A program made the translations under genes and the position numbers. Positions 44,023 through 58,400 of a DNA stretch of 64,000 bases are shown in pieces; position 1 is the first letter of the stretch; each line of letters starts with the position of its first letter. The notes under the pieces are model-generated. The model saw nothing but the letters and a program-made list of their open reading frames with translations. It made no database searches and had not been told where the DNA came from. Origin of the DNA: Tanytarsus gracilentus (lineage: Eukaryota > Arthropoda > Insecta > Diptera > Chironomidae); NCBI GenBank assembly GCA_038502055.1, contig JAXRKN010000044.1:398501-462500 (forward strand), written 5' to 3'.

Positions 44023-47000
44023 ATGCAAAAATTAACTGATGCTCAATCATTTTGCTTATTACAATTGTCACAAATAGTATCAAGTTTATCAAAGAGAAAC
44101 TTTCCGCAGAGCTCTCGGGAGATTTCAGAGGTATAAAAAGTGAAATGAAAAATTTATATGCCAAAGTTGCAAAAAAATGGCTGGATGTGTCTCTCTCTCT
44201 CACACTTACTTTTCGAACTTAACTCTTCTTCTTTTTCATTGTTTTATTTTTAATCGGCAAAAAGCCAAAATAAAGCATTTACAGTGAAAGATCGTGAAAA
44301 AGTGCAATTAAAGTTAAATTTATTAAATATTTAATTACTTTTAGCTTTGCAAGCAGTTTGGGGTTGAGGCAGAGAGGCATCTTTTGCGTTGTTTGTTTTC
44401 ATCTATTGATTTCGGTGACGCACATTCGGTAAAAAATAATTCACTCCAAGCAAAACTCTTATCGAGTGAATTATCGTCAATATTAAATAAGACATCGTTC
44501 GTGTCGAGCATCTGTTTTGCTCTCGAAAATCCCTTTCACCATCAAAAAGTGAGTCATTCAAACTAAAATCGATCAAATTTAATAAGTTTTCTTTTGTCAG
44601 ACTCTCAGACCGACACAACATCTAATAAATCAAATCTCGAAGGCATTAAATTGCTCGCAAATCCAAGAGATTTCTCTAGCAATCGCTCTCAGGCGTTCCA
44701 TCAATCCGGATTTTGCGAAATTTGCAGAACAGCACTTGAAAATCTGTTTACCTCAACTCATACAGAACTACATAGATTCACTTCGTCCGTCGCAAGGTAT
44801 TTTTTTAATCACAATTAATTTAATAAGAATGTAATAACAGAATTTTTTTAAGAGGGAACACTAACCGACATCTCGCCAGAGCTTTTGCAACTTTTACTTT
44901 CGCTCATCGCTTACGGGAAACATTCGCAATATAATCTCAGCGATTCGACGTACAATAAGTTCCTGAAGAAACTTTGTCGTGACTTTCCACGCGATCACGT
45001 ACCGCTCATTTTAACTCCATTACTCTATCTCGAGGACAGTGAAATATCGACGGAATCAGTGTTGACAAATTCTCAAAATATTTTTAAATCAACAATCATG
45101 GATACGTCGTGGTCGAAGCTCATTATGGAGATTGGCTACTCGTTTACGCAATCTGTTGATGATTGTAAGGCACACTTGATGAAGGGCGGCGGAAGAGATG
45201 TGACTGCACAGGATGTAGCTAAAATTATCTCATTAATGTGTCAAACACATGCAAATCTCTCGGATAGCAGCATCAATTTACCGACGCCAAACGCTTTTTG
45301 GCCATCATCAACTTCGTCAGGAACTTCGGGTCAAATGGGCGGCGATCAATCGGCAAGCGGTGCACAAAAAGAGAAATTGACTACGATTGAAAACTCGACA
45401 TGGAAACCAGATGTTTTTGTTCAAGCACTAAAGGAAGTTGTGCCCAATTTGAATTGGAAGGAGGTGTGCTTGGGACTCGATCATCCAGAGTTCGCTATTA
45501 AAGATCGCATTGGTCTCAATTTGCTCATCACAAGCATTCGTTTGGGCTTTCAAGCAAGCGGAATGGGACAAAATTTCCCCGCCGAGTGTCTCTATCGTCA
45601 TTGGACAAATGCTGAAGCTCAATTAAGCTTGTTCACGGCAATTCTAAAGAGTCCTGAAATCTACTCATTTGCCGATCACATCTACAGCTCCGTGCCGGTT
45701 GAGGTCTTAAAAACACCGCCAGAGCCCGATAACAAGGAAATTGCGGCGTGGAAAAATATTCACTTGGTTGAAAATCTCCTTTACATCTCGGAAAATGGCT
45801 GCTACTCGCAAGTACTCGAAATTCTTAAATTTCCTCTTCAAACATGCCCAGATATTCTCTTCATGGCACTGCTTCAATCGAATGGACCTCTTACGAGATT
45901 AAGACAAGAGCTCTTTACAAGTTTGGTACCCATTTTTCTTAGCAATCATCCAAACTCGGGTCCTATTCTTCATCACGCATGGAACTCTTCGTCATTTGGC
46001 GCGCCACTAAAGAACATAATTATGCTCTCGATGAATGACTGGTATATTAGAAGTGAAAATGATCAATCGCGACTTTCACGTATACTGGATGTCGCACAAG
46101 ATCTAAAGGCACTCTCAAATTTACTGAATTCTCGTGACTCACGCTTCTTTATGTTTGTAATCGATTTGGCATGTCTGGCATCGCGTCGAGAATACTTAAA
46201 ACTCGACAAGTGGCTTTCGGATAAGCTCCGCGAGCATGGAGATAATTTTGCCGTAGCACTTTTAAAATTTCTGCAACGCAGATGTCCTCAAATTATGGGA
46301 AAATCAGCCGACGATCAAATGTCAAAGTCTGGCCATCTTCAGCCTGAAACGTTGAGCATGATTGTTCAGTGTCTTCACGCATTTATTCCCAACATACACT
46401 CGCAGGAAGTTGCAGAGCAGGCAAATTCAATTGTGGCCAATTGTAATCTTTTCTTAAATAAACGAAGACAATTTCAACAATCTTCAATGCTACACAACAC
46501 AACAACGGCACCCTTCTCAAACAATCAAGGCTTTCCGTCGGGCATGAATTTGAATGATCTTAGTGCGGGAATGAATGCTTTAAATTTGAGTGCTGTCAAT
46601 CCTAATAGTTCAGCATTTAATGCGTTTGGAAATATGCTTGGAAATTTGGGAAACACACCGGCCTCTCCATCACGTCTCATGTCTGCTCTTAACAGTGCAG
46701 GTGGCGGTCAATCATCGAACAGTCCTTTCCCGATGCAGGGCAATAATCCTCAGAATATGAGTCGAATGGGAACAACGCCAACTGGTGATAAGCATAATAT
46801 TTCTATGAATCCACAACAAAATCCATCTTCGCAGCAGCCATCTCTCTTCGCTGATCAGCCACCAATTTCGAGTGAAATTGAGGAGGAGGCAAACGGATAT
46901 TTCCAGAGAATTTACAATCATCCACCACATCCGACTCTCTCGATCGATGAGGTGCTCGATATGCTAAAGAGATTTTCTGAATCGACAAATCGTCGAGAGC

Positions 47001-49249
47001 GAGAAGTTCATCATTGTATGCTGAGAAATTTACTCGAAGAGTATAAATTCTTTCCACAATATCCCGATAAAGAATTGCAAATTACAGCACAGCTTTTTGG
47101 TGGAATGATTGATAGAAATTTAGTCGATACATATCTCACGCTTGGACTAGCATTGCGATGTGTTTTGGATGCATTGAGGAAACCAGAAGCCTCAAAAATG
47201 TACTACTTTGGAGTTACTGCACTCGACCGTTTCAAAAATCGCTTAAATACCTATCAAAAGTACTGCGAACATGTGCGGGCTATTCCACACTTTAACATGT
47301 TTCCACCACATCTCATCAAGTACATTGAGCTGGGTTGTAATGGAGAAATTCCTCCCGATATGCCGCCAAGCTCTTACAATGCACCGCAATCAGCGACAAA
47401 TGATCCGAGCGGGCAGCTTCTTCCCAATAGCACACACTTACCTATGACATCGACACAGTCGCTTTACCGAAGCAATTCTGTCACTGGTAATATTGTCACA
47501 CAAGCTAAAACAACCCCAGCAACTTCAACAACACCGAGCAGTTCGGCCATGCCTACGTCAAAGTCCATTAAGTCAATTGCGAATGCAACAAATATCGACA
47601 CATTACTGGTTGCAAATGAAACGGAGACTGAAAAGATGATTATGCCACCAGACAGCGTCCAAGATAAGACAGCTTTCATTTTCAATAACTTGAGTCAACT
47701 CAATCTCACGCAAAAGTGCGAAGAGATTAAAGAAATATTAGTGAAAGAATATTTCCCTTGGATGTCGCAATATCTTGTACTTAAGAGAGCGAGTATCGAG
47801 TTCAACTTTCATCTTCTCTATTCTAACTTTTTGGATGCCCTCAAGATGAATGAGCTTCTCATTTTGACTACAAATGAAACTTTTAGAAATATCAAGGTGT
47901 TGCTGAGAAGCGATAAGAGCATTGCAAACTTTTCCGATCGTAGCTTATTGAAGAATCTTGGTCATTGGCTGGGAATGCTGACAATTGGAAGAAATCGACC
48001 AATCTTGCACGATGATATTGACCTCAAATCTTTGGTTTTGGAAGCGTACACAAAAGGTCAACAGGAACTTCTCTATGTCGTTCCATTTGTTGCAAAAGTT
48101 TTAGAATCGGCATCAAAAGCAAAGGTCTTTAAGCCACCAAATCCGTGGACAATGGCAATTATGAATGTCCTCGCGGAACTTCATCAAGAGCCCGATTTGA
48201 AACTTAATCTTAAATTTGAGATTGAAGTATTGTGCAAGAGTTTAAATCTAGAGGTGGGAGATCTTAAGCCCGCGTTCTATCTGAAAGATCCAGAGAGACC
48301 AGCTAAACTCGTTCATCAACTGTCTCCTCCAAGCAAGATCATTAAGGAATCTACACTCGCACCGCCACAACCACCGCACGTGGCAACAAACGATGACTCA
48401 AATAGCTCGTCAATCGCACCACCACATCAATCGGCATCATCGCCAGCAAACTCAACGGAGGCTTTTGCAACAGGTAATTTAATATTTAAACTTTATAATT
48501 TTGAAATAATTAATTCTCTTCTTATAGGTCCCAGTGAACCGCGTTATCAGCTCAATGAAATTGTTGTGCAAAATTTCAGCCAACAAATACCCAATCTCGT
48601 AGTTCTCTCGTCAACGCTGGCACTTCTTCATCCACAGCTAAAATCAATCGTATGTTCGGCACTCGACAAGACAATTCGCGAATGGGTTCCGCCCGTTGTC
48701 GATAGGGCAGTTAAAATTTCGAGTAAAACGGCAGAATCAATTATTCGCAAGGACTTTGCTCTCGATCCCGATGAAAATACAATGAGACAGGCGGCACATT
48801 GCATGGCAAGAAATTTGGCAGCCGGCATGGCAATGATTACATGCAAAGAACAACTCGTCGCTGCTATTCATACGAGTGTCAAAGCTCAACTCGTGACGAT
48901 TCTCTCTCAACAACAAAAAGATCAAGTCGAGATGGCTGCGAATATGATTGCAAATGATAATGCTGAACTTGTTTGTGCCATCATTCAGAAGGTGGCGATT
49001 GAGAGGACAATTCCGGAAATTGATAAGGCACTCATGAACGAATATGAGATTAGAAAAATGTCACGTCAAGAGGGAAGACCCTACTGCGACTCGGCTGTAC
49101 TCGCCTTTCAAGCCGAAAGAATTCCCATGCAAATACGTCTTAAAGTTGGAGCTGTTCCACCTAATCAATTGGCTGTTTACGAAGAGTTTGGCAGAAATGT
49201 TCCAGGATTCCAGCGAATCGTTGATCGTGAACTTTTCCCTAAGCCTACA

Positions 49250-49280
<31 letters not shown>

Positions 49281-52141
49281 AGCAGCAGCAACAGCAACAA
49301 TCGAACCAAGCACCCGTTGAACCTACTCAAATAGCAAACGTTTCTAATGTCGTCTCAAATGTACCGAATGTGTCAAATGTCGCGTCCGTTGCTGCCTCAG
49401 TAGCCGCTTCAAATGGCATTCAACTGTCAAATCCACAATTTAGTTCGTTTGGACAGGACGATTTTGGCCTTCTTTACGATGATCTTCAGCAAAGAATTGA
49501 GACTTTTATAAGCACCTATGGAGCAAATCCACATCTTCAAGCGCAAACACAAAACATGCACGCCATTCTCGAGTGCGTAATTTTAGTTCGACGAACCCGT
49601 GAGACAACAGCACAACAAAGTCTCCTCAAGAAGACCGCCGAGAGCTTAATGGAGGGCTTTATTGGCATACCCGAGTATGTGGAACAGATTAAGATGTATC
49701 GTGATATTCACTTGCGAATCCTTAAAATTCTGCAAGATAATCGAGCTTTCGGACAGATGTGGACAAATAAGTCTGTCGCAAGATATCTCCTCGAGTGTCC
49801 AGAAAATATTCGCTACAACATTGAAGCCGTTGAAATTCTTATTCAAGCAAATTGCGTCTTTCTTCCTCAATACGACGCTGGTCTCATGAATTTGATCGAT
49901 GCTGGTAACTATACGACAGCAAGTTTCGCCACGAAACTCCTTCAAGTGCACTATCTTGACGATCGTTCGAGTGGTACAGCATCGGCAGAAGACTTTAATT
50001 GCACAATTACCATCTTAGAGAGACTCGCACAGCACAATAATGGACCGGATGTGTTGCTTAATCTTCTCGAAATTTTACGCAGTCAACAGGATCAGAGTGT
50101 TCACTTAACTGACGGTGCTGTACATGGACCAACTTCGTACATCCACTCGGGTATGCTTCAAGCGAGAACTGCAACTGACATTGATGAGCCACCAGGATTC
50201 TTAGAGAAATCCGAATACCTGCTTAAAGATTGGATCACAATTTATCATACGCAGGGAGTCAATCGCGATCAAATTAAATCTTTCTCAACATTTGTCAACA
50301 AGATGAATATCTATGGAATTTTGAAGGGTGATGAAGCGTTAACTCGATTCTTCCGTCACGCCACACAAATGTGCGTTGATTTGACTTACCGTAGCGACCC
50401 AGCAATTACAAAGACGAAAATTTTCCAATGGATCGATGCATATGTTCGTCTTATTGCCCTACTCGTTAAGCACTCGGGCGAAACTTCAAATTCGACGACA
50501 AAATTGAATTTACTCAATAAGGTGTGTTTTATTATGATTTTAAATACTAATTTATTGACAACACCTTTATTTTAGATTCTTGGAATTGTCATTGGAATTT
50601 TGCTCAAGGATCAAGAGATTCACAAAATGAACTTTCAGCAGCTGGGCTATCATAGAATTTTCAGTATGCTCTTTAACGAGTTGAGCTCATCAGATCCAGT
50701 TCTCGAGAACATCATGACTCATGTGAGATTTTATAATTCTCTTTTATATAAATCTTTCATATTTTTTTTCTCTTAGGTTTTAACGGCATTCTGTCATACC
50801 TATCATATATTGCGACCATCGCTCGCACCTGGCTTCTGCTACTCGTGGCTTGAACTAATTTCACATCGAATCTTCTTACAACGAATGCTCGCAACAACAC
50901 CGCAAGCTAAAGGCTGGTCAATGTACTCGCAGCTGTTGATTGACCTGTTTCAATTTCTCTCGCCATTCTTGCGAAATGCAGAGCTGGCAAAATCAGTGAC
51001 TCTGATGTATAAGGGAACATTGAGAGTTCTTCTTGTTCTCCTTCACGATTTCCCCGAATTCCTATGCGATTATCATTTTGGATTCTGCGATGTTATTCCG
51101 CCGAACTGCATTCAAATGAGAAATCTCATTCTGTCAGCCTATCCACGAAACATGCGACTTCCCGATCCTTTTACACCAAACTTGAAGGTAAAATAAATTT
51201 TTAAATAAAAGTTTAAATCTAAAATAATAATTTTTTCAGGTTGACATGTTGAGCGACATAAATACAGCGCCTCGAATTCATTGCAACTATGCGGCTGCAA
51301 TTCAACCGGCAGTCTTTAAGAAAGATCTCGATTCGTATTTGAAGCAGCGATCACCAGTGACATTCTTGTCAGAGATTCGTGGACACCTTCAAATCTCCAA
51401 TGAGCCAGGCTCTCGTTATAATATTCCCCTGATGAATGCATTGGTTCTTTATGTGGGCACACAAGCGATTAATCAAATTCGGTAAGCTCTTTTTAAATTT
51501 TTGTTTGTATAAAGCAGAAAAAATCAATTCTCTCTTTTTTTAACAGTGCTAAAAATCAAAATCCAACAATAACCAACATTATCCACAATGCACATATGGA
51601 TATTCTTCAGAATTTGGCCGTCGACTTGGACAATGAAGGTCGCTATTTGTTCCTCAATGCTATTGCCAATCAATTACGCTATCCGAACATCCACACTCAT
51701 TACTTTAGCTGTGCTTTGCTTTATCTTTTCGACGAGGCAAACTCGGAAGCCATTCAAGTAAGTCACACATACACAAAAAAAAGCTCACGATTAATTAATT
51801 TCAATTGTCTTCTATTTCTTTCTTACTTAGGAGCAAATTACGCGAGTTCTCTTGGAGCGATTGATTGTAAATCGACCACATCCATGGGGATTATTGATTA
51901 CATTCATCGAGCTGATTAAAAATCCATCATACAAGTTTTGGGATCATGACTTTGTTCATTGTGCACCAGAAATTGAAAAGTGAGTCGATTTTAATTGAAA
52001 ATTAAAGTTAAAATTAATCCATTTTACTTTTTTTCAATTAGATTATTTGAATCGGTAGCCCGATCGTGTATGGTGAAAACACAACAAACACAAGACTTTG
52101 ACTCTGTTAAGCCGATGGTGGAAAATCAAGGCGATATGTGA
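44023..52141 (+). CDS. Not1: CCR4-NOT scaffold subunit 1 (CNOT1/Not1)
   Basis: The scaffold of the CCR4-NOT deadenylase, about 2,460 residues. Exons: 44023-44130, 44345-44548, 44601-44796, 44853-48473, 48528-50521, 50576-50722, 50777-51187, 51240-51481, 51547-51757, 51831-51979 and 52042-52141. The short first exon (MQKLTDAQSFCLLQLSQIVS) was found by its match to the vertebrate SQISYLVDNLTKKN segment. Landmarks: CLFSSIDF, SRILDVAQDLKALSNLLN, YFQRIYNHPPHPTLSIDEVL (MIF4G-like region near 650-700 onward), NLGHWLGMLTIGRNRPI, KDFALDPDENTMRQAAHCMA (CNOT9-binding region) and the NOT module with LLHDFPEFLCDYHFGFCDVI and RNMRLPDPFTPNLKVDMLS. A polyglutamine run of about 18 lies near residue 1617, and a Ser/Asn/Met-rich loop near 550-650. 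Intron 4 is 54 bp and stop-free. Confidence 0.96.
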
Positions 52142-52444
52142 ACACTTTCACTTTAACACACGAATTAAAACATACATCAGAGAAATGGTATTTCAAAAAA
52201 CTCTGTAATTTGATACATATTTTAGTTTTTAAGTTTCTCTCTACCTTTTTATTTGTAACCAATTACAATATTTTGCAATTTATCAATCGAATCATAAGAA
52301 ATGAAGAACAATTTATTTATGTTTTCCAACTCTCGATTGAATGGCACATAATTTATGATTTTCGATCTTGCTCATATTTTATTTTTTGCTAACATCAAAA
52401 AACAGTTGCATTGTAAAATAGAATAATTATTAAAATGAAATAAA
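52142..52444 (+). terminator. Not1 3' UTR with poly(A) signal
   Basis: AT-rich sequence from the Not1 stop to AATAAA at 52439-52444. The open frame at 52138-52392 is not supported by any similarity. Confidence 0.5.
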
Positions 52445-55400
52445 AAGAAAACTTTGTAGTTCATAGAAAAAAAAACTTTTTAATGTGTCTTTTATTCTTG
52501 AAGGTCATAATTTTTGTTACCATTTCATCAGTCATGAATTTTTATCATATTTCATTTCTTTCCGACAATTCTATTCAACTCGACAGCGACTTGATGAGTC
52601 ATTAGAAAATTTTCCATTGCCATTACTTTGTGGATTAATAGCACTGTGGGAGAGAGAACTTTGAGCGTCATGTTTCTAAAAAGCTCTGCTGTTTGAGGGT
52701 CAAAAGTTTTTTTTACGTCTCTGTGGGTTAAAAAACATGCTCGTAAAATTTACAAAATTTTCAATCAGAAATTTTTTCTCTTCATGCAATGCAAATGAAA
52801 TTATTTTAATTCTAGATGAAATCTTGAAAGGAAAAATAATTGTTCATTAAATAAAATTTATTCCAATTAAGCAAATGATTTTGAGATTAGATTTGCCATT
52901 TTCAACTTTGCTTTGTGGATTTTCCAAATGTGGCATTGAAAAAAAATACATTTATTAATTAGTTTTCATTTTGCAATTCAAATTTTCCAAATTTGTTTTC
53001 TTCCCCGACCACGTGACAGTATTTTTCTTGTTTTTAAATGTAATTTGAATCTGCACTCATATAGTCCGAGAATGCCGCGACTTTAATTTTTATTTACGGA
53101 TAATGCTTTAAAAACACATGTTAAATTCCCTTACGTAAATCGAAATTGCGGAATTTATATTTAAAATTTTGTATAATCATCAAAACGCACACACAATAAG
53201 GTGCATTGAACCAAATCGGAAAAAATAATTCATTGACCGCAGTCAAAATAAATGAAATTAAATTCTTGATTATTTCCTAAAAAATCGATTAAATGAAACA
53301 AAAATGTGAAAAAAGAATGGACCACAAAAAAAGAGTAAACACATGTGTGCGTTAGAGAAAAAATGACGCTGATAATGTCTGGCAGACACCAATATTATCG
53401 CGGGGATGAAAGAATAATCCTCTGAGTGAACCAAACAGGTTTTGTACATACGGAAAATTCTCGCGCCAAAAAAAATCACTCACAGAGAAGCCAAGCAGCA
53501 TCATGACACAAAACACGATGAAGTCATTTCGCAATCGTTTTTCCATTTGAATCTTTAATCATCTCGACTCTCTATAAATAAATGTCATTTCAATGCAATA
53601 AATTACCGAGTCACTCATCCTACACACACGACTCTCAAAACTGTATTTATGACATGATCTTTTTTTTGCGCCATCACATGAAGTTAAAGCATCGCGATAT
53701 TTCATAACGTTGTTATTTTTTTGTGTGTTCATTGAAAATAGACTCGAATTTTTCGAGCGAGCTCAAACAATAAATGCCAATTGTGGGTTTAAATTTTTTT
53801 TCAGTGGACCTCGACTCACTTCCGCAATGATGTCACTTTGAGGTCTTTAATAATTTAAAAATTGTTTAAAAAAGCCGTTAAATTTTTGAAATTTTGCAAA
53901 AGTTGAAAAGTTTGGTGATCGCATCACATGACATCACTGATGATACTTTTTCGTGCTATTGAGACAATACATCCACAAAAGAATTAGAAGCGAACGCTGA
54001 AAAATAAATAATTTGGCCGAGTTTTACAAATACAGCGGTAATTACATATAAAAAAAGCTCTTATGTACACATGAATTTTTTATATGAGCCCATGATTGAG
54101 TCAAGTCAAGTTGGTGTTGATTTTCGAAAATATTTTTTGATGAAATTTACAGCTGTATGAAATTAGACTCGCAAACACATTTTTTTATTTCGCTGAATGA
54201 AAAAATTTAAAAAAATTAAAACAGCGGAAAACTTAATTTCAATTTCAATCAGCATATTCACTCAGGCCTCAGCTTACAATTTACCTACATTTTATTCAAA
54301 ATATACACACAAACAAGCGAGCGAGTGTACCAGGAGAGTCATGGGTACCTCAATACAATGGATTAGCATTCATCCACATATTAAACGCGACATTTGGATA
54401 CGGGGGAAAAAAATATTATAAGCATCGATCAATTTATTGTGATGGATTTTGTAGGTCGTGGCAAGCACACATACACACACATTTTTTATATTTATGTCGA
54501 AGAACCGCTTGATGCTCTATAGCGGAGCGAGTTGTACTTTATTCATATTTTTTTTCACAGCCTAAAATTCACAAACAGTAAAAAGCAAAATAAAATTTTC
54601 TTCTTCTTTCTCTCCCCCCGAAAAAAAATGTGCTATAACGCTTAAATACACATTGTAAGTAGATTCATCGCATGGCAACAACAAGCAAAGGCAAAATGCT
54701 TTGTACGAGAGGAAGAGAGGAGAAAAAAATTCCGCAATTTTTGCTTTGCCACGAAAATAATAATAAAAAAAATCTTGCGTGTGTGTAGCAACGATTTTTT
54801 TTCGGGTGTGTGTGAGTGAACGCGAGAGAGACAATGAGCACACACAAAAAATATGATAAATGAATTTCATTACTAAACTATTTTCTTCGAAGAGGCGCAG
54901 GCTGTGTGTTTTCAAGAAGAGGAAAAGAAATAAATGAAAAGAGCAGGCAAAACTAATAGCGAATGGCGATGATGAAATGAAACATGCTTTATTTAAATAA
55001 TAAAGGTGTATACCGAAGCTCTGCGAGATCTTTAAAAGAAAATTTCGAGGAAATTTCAGATTTTCTTGTAAAATTATTTTTTTTCGATTCTTACTGGAAT
55101 TTTAAGCATTGGATTTAAAATATTTGAAAGTAAATTGAGAATTTTATAACTTTTTAAAATTGATTTTTTTTTTGGAATTTAAAATCCTTGAAAAATATTT
55201 AAAATATTCTTTTGTTGTTGTTGTTTTGTCATAAATTGCATCCATTGCAGCCCGCTTAATTATTTGATTCTCCAATTATAAAATAATTAATTAAATTTAC
55301 AAATTAATTTCTTCAAACAAGTTTACACGTTTGAAAATTATTTTCGAATAAAATTGCTCAAAATCTTTTTTTAATGGAGAAACCTTCAAAAATTTATTTC

Positions 55401-58400
55401 GTTATCTTACGGATCATAAATTTAATAATTTACAAAACATTTCAAGGCTTCAAATGTTTCATAATGTTTCGAAACACGAGAGTTGATTTCATTGGGTTTG
55501 AATAAAAAGCCAACTTGAAATTCCGTGAACTCTTGAATGAAAAAAAAATTCAAGTTTGTTTTGCAATTACTTAAAAATTAATTTGACATCTTGACGAGAC
55601 ATTTGATGACTCTTTTTACACGAAAAGATTATAAATTTAATTAAAGTATTTCCTGCAACGATCACAAAAAAAATCCTAAACAAATTTCAGCTTGATTTCA
55701 AATAATTTTTTTATTATCAAAAATAATTTTTAAATCTCACAAAAATACAATTTATTTTTACGCAACGCATTTCACAAGCAAACGAAATGAACTGAACAAT
55801 GAAGAAGAAGAAATCTCGAATAGAAAACACATTTTTCTTGAGTGAATTCGGTGCCATTGTTATTTTCACATTTTTATGGAATGAAGATAAAACATTTACA
55901 TTTTCCTCTTCTTCTTCCTCCTTCGAAATGATATCGTATGGGGTAACATTTCTTTTTTTCAGTGCGTTTTGTGTCGAACACACCCTTATGCTCTCATTTT
56001 GTCTCTCTCTCTCACACATAATTCAATCGCGCCATCTCACTCTCTCCATCGTACTTGGTTATAAGAAAATGATTTTTGCGTAGGCGTAGGCTTGCTGTTG
56101 CTGTGTACAAAGCACTAAATTTTTCTTCGGTGTGCGTTCAATAACAAAAAAAAATAAATATCGCGGCCTGCAAAATAAAAAGTTTACTTCGTAGTAGCGA
56201 AATTCTAATGAGGCAATCAAGGTTGCTAGATCATCGTCATGTTTTTCTCTCGTTGGCACTGGAGAAGGTAAACAACAAAATTCCATCGCTGATGATGTCA
56301 AATAAAAGTTTTTTTAGTAAACAAAAGTTGCACATCGCGCGAATAATTTTGGACGATTGTTGGATGGGTCGAGCGCACACTGACACAGTAAGAGACTTTT
56401 TTGTAACTTGATTTACTGTAAAAAGAAATACACATCTACATTTTCTCGCTTTTATAGCGAAGCAGAGTGTGCGAGGAGAAGAAAATGTAGGCCAGTGATG
56501 ATGATGAAAGAAAGAGAGAAGAAAAAAAACGTTAGAAAAAAAATTATTCAGGCCTTGGACATGAATGTGTGTCCAGTCCAGAGACCATGAAGATTCATTT
56601 TTTTTTTCTGATGAAACGACTACGCTGATAGGAGAGAGAAAAAGACTGACTTCAAAATTGCCAAAGTTCAAGTGTGAACTTTTAACAGTCAAGCCTCAAT
56701 CTCGCTCCCACAAGCGAAAGCTCAACCCTTCCTCAATGGTCGATGATGAAACCTCATCATATTTCAGCTACATAGAGCAGAAACTAAAAATAAAACAGCA
56801 CTTTAGTAGTTTCCACATCTCCTTCTCGAAAAATATATATGAAAAAAATCTCGTGTGTTGTGTGCGCGTCTCTTTCTCTCACTCAATGTATGAGACTAAC
56901 AAAAATATAATTACGCAATCATCTAATAATAATATGAAGCGAGTCGAAAACACAAAAATTTTCGGCCATTTGTAAAAATAATAAAATGTATACAAGTTGA
57001 GGTCGTTTAATTAATTAATTAAAGTATGTTGCTCTCTATCTCATGCCTCGCGATGAATCACATGACGAAAAAGTTTTTTTTCTTACGCGAAGCGACAAAA
57101 AATCGATTTTAGATTTTCATTTTGGGGGAAAGAAGAAACATGTGGCTTCATGTGTCACACGAAATGGAATTTTTTTTTCTCTAAAATTATCTCACAGCAT
57201 TTTTTTGTGTATGCACGAGAGATTTATCACATTCTATAGAGCTGAGAATTAATTATCTCTAGTTTGAAACGAGAGAGAGAAAATTAGCTTTAATTAAATT
57301 CACTTAGAAGCGAAACAAAGAAGAAGAAAAACAAAATGGCGTTTCTAATATTGCGGAAGTATGAAAAATTTTATACATCACGAAGAGAAGAGAAAAAAAA
57401 TTGGGTCGAATGGAACTGAAGGAAAAAATCTATTACGCAATACTTGGAAAAGCGTTCCATTGTTCAGGTTTTTCTTTTTCTGCTACGCTTCCTTTTTTTT
57501 TAAAAAAATCACACATGTTGTTTGTTCGATTTAAAAAATCCCCGAAATATTTTCAACTTATAAACTTATCGCGTTTTACTTAACAAATAAGAAGAATCAA
57601 AGAAAAAATTAATTTTAGCTCACTATAAAACTTTTTCTCTTTTAAATGATGAACTAGAAAAATGTTTGATGAAGGAAAAAATTGTAAAATAATTTTTTTC
57701 CTCTCTATATCAGAACAAAGCAGAATCACAACTTTCGCGACGACTTTGCGAGTGACGAATAAACTGAAAGAATTTTTCACAGAAAAATATTATACGGAAA
57801 TTTTTCTATATGCACGAATGTACATAAGTCGAAGCTTCGGGTAAATAGCCGAGAGTGCGCATTGAAAAAAGTAGGGGAAGTAAAATGAATGTGAGTCATT
57901 GTGAGTGTGTTAGTGCCATCGTTTGAAAAAAAAATGATTTCGTCATTTCTACTGCAAAGTGGGGCAGTGGTATCTACTAATGCTCTGCGCCTTATGTACA
58001 CAGCGCTGTGTAGAAGAAAAAAAATCGTTATACACACACAAACGTCGACTGTATGGGCTGAGTATTGTATGTTAATTAATAACATACTTTTTTTCTACTA
58101 ATTTTTTTTGTTCGCTGAGGAATTGAAAAATTACAATTTTCAGGAAGCGAGAGAAAAAGATTTAGATTTTTGTCATAAATCATTTTTGCTTTGAATAAGG
58201 TGCAGTCATGCGCTGCAATGAAATTTCTTATGATAGCTTTTCGATTGCCGCCGTTGGCCTATTTTTCTTTTATCTTCTTTATAAATACTTATGAAAAAAA
58301 TTTATAAAACTTTCAAACTCTTTTCTTTTTCAAACTTTTCACTTTTATACACAAAAATAATTTTTTTCTTTTAATTCACGGGAGCAACTTGGAAGACACA

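Noticed and set aside
56237..56692. 151-codon minus-strand frame in the gene-poor region
   Set aside because: Low-complexity Phe/Ser/Lys composition with no domain; overlaps other chance frames on the opposite strand.
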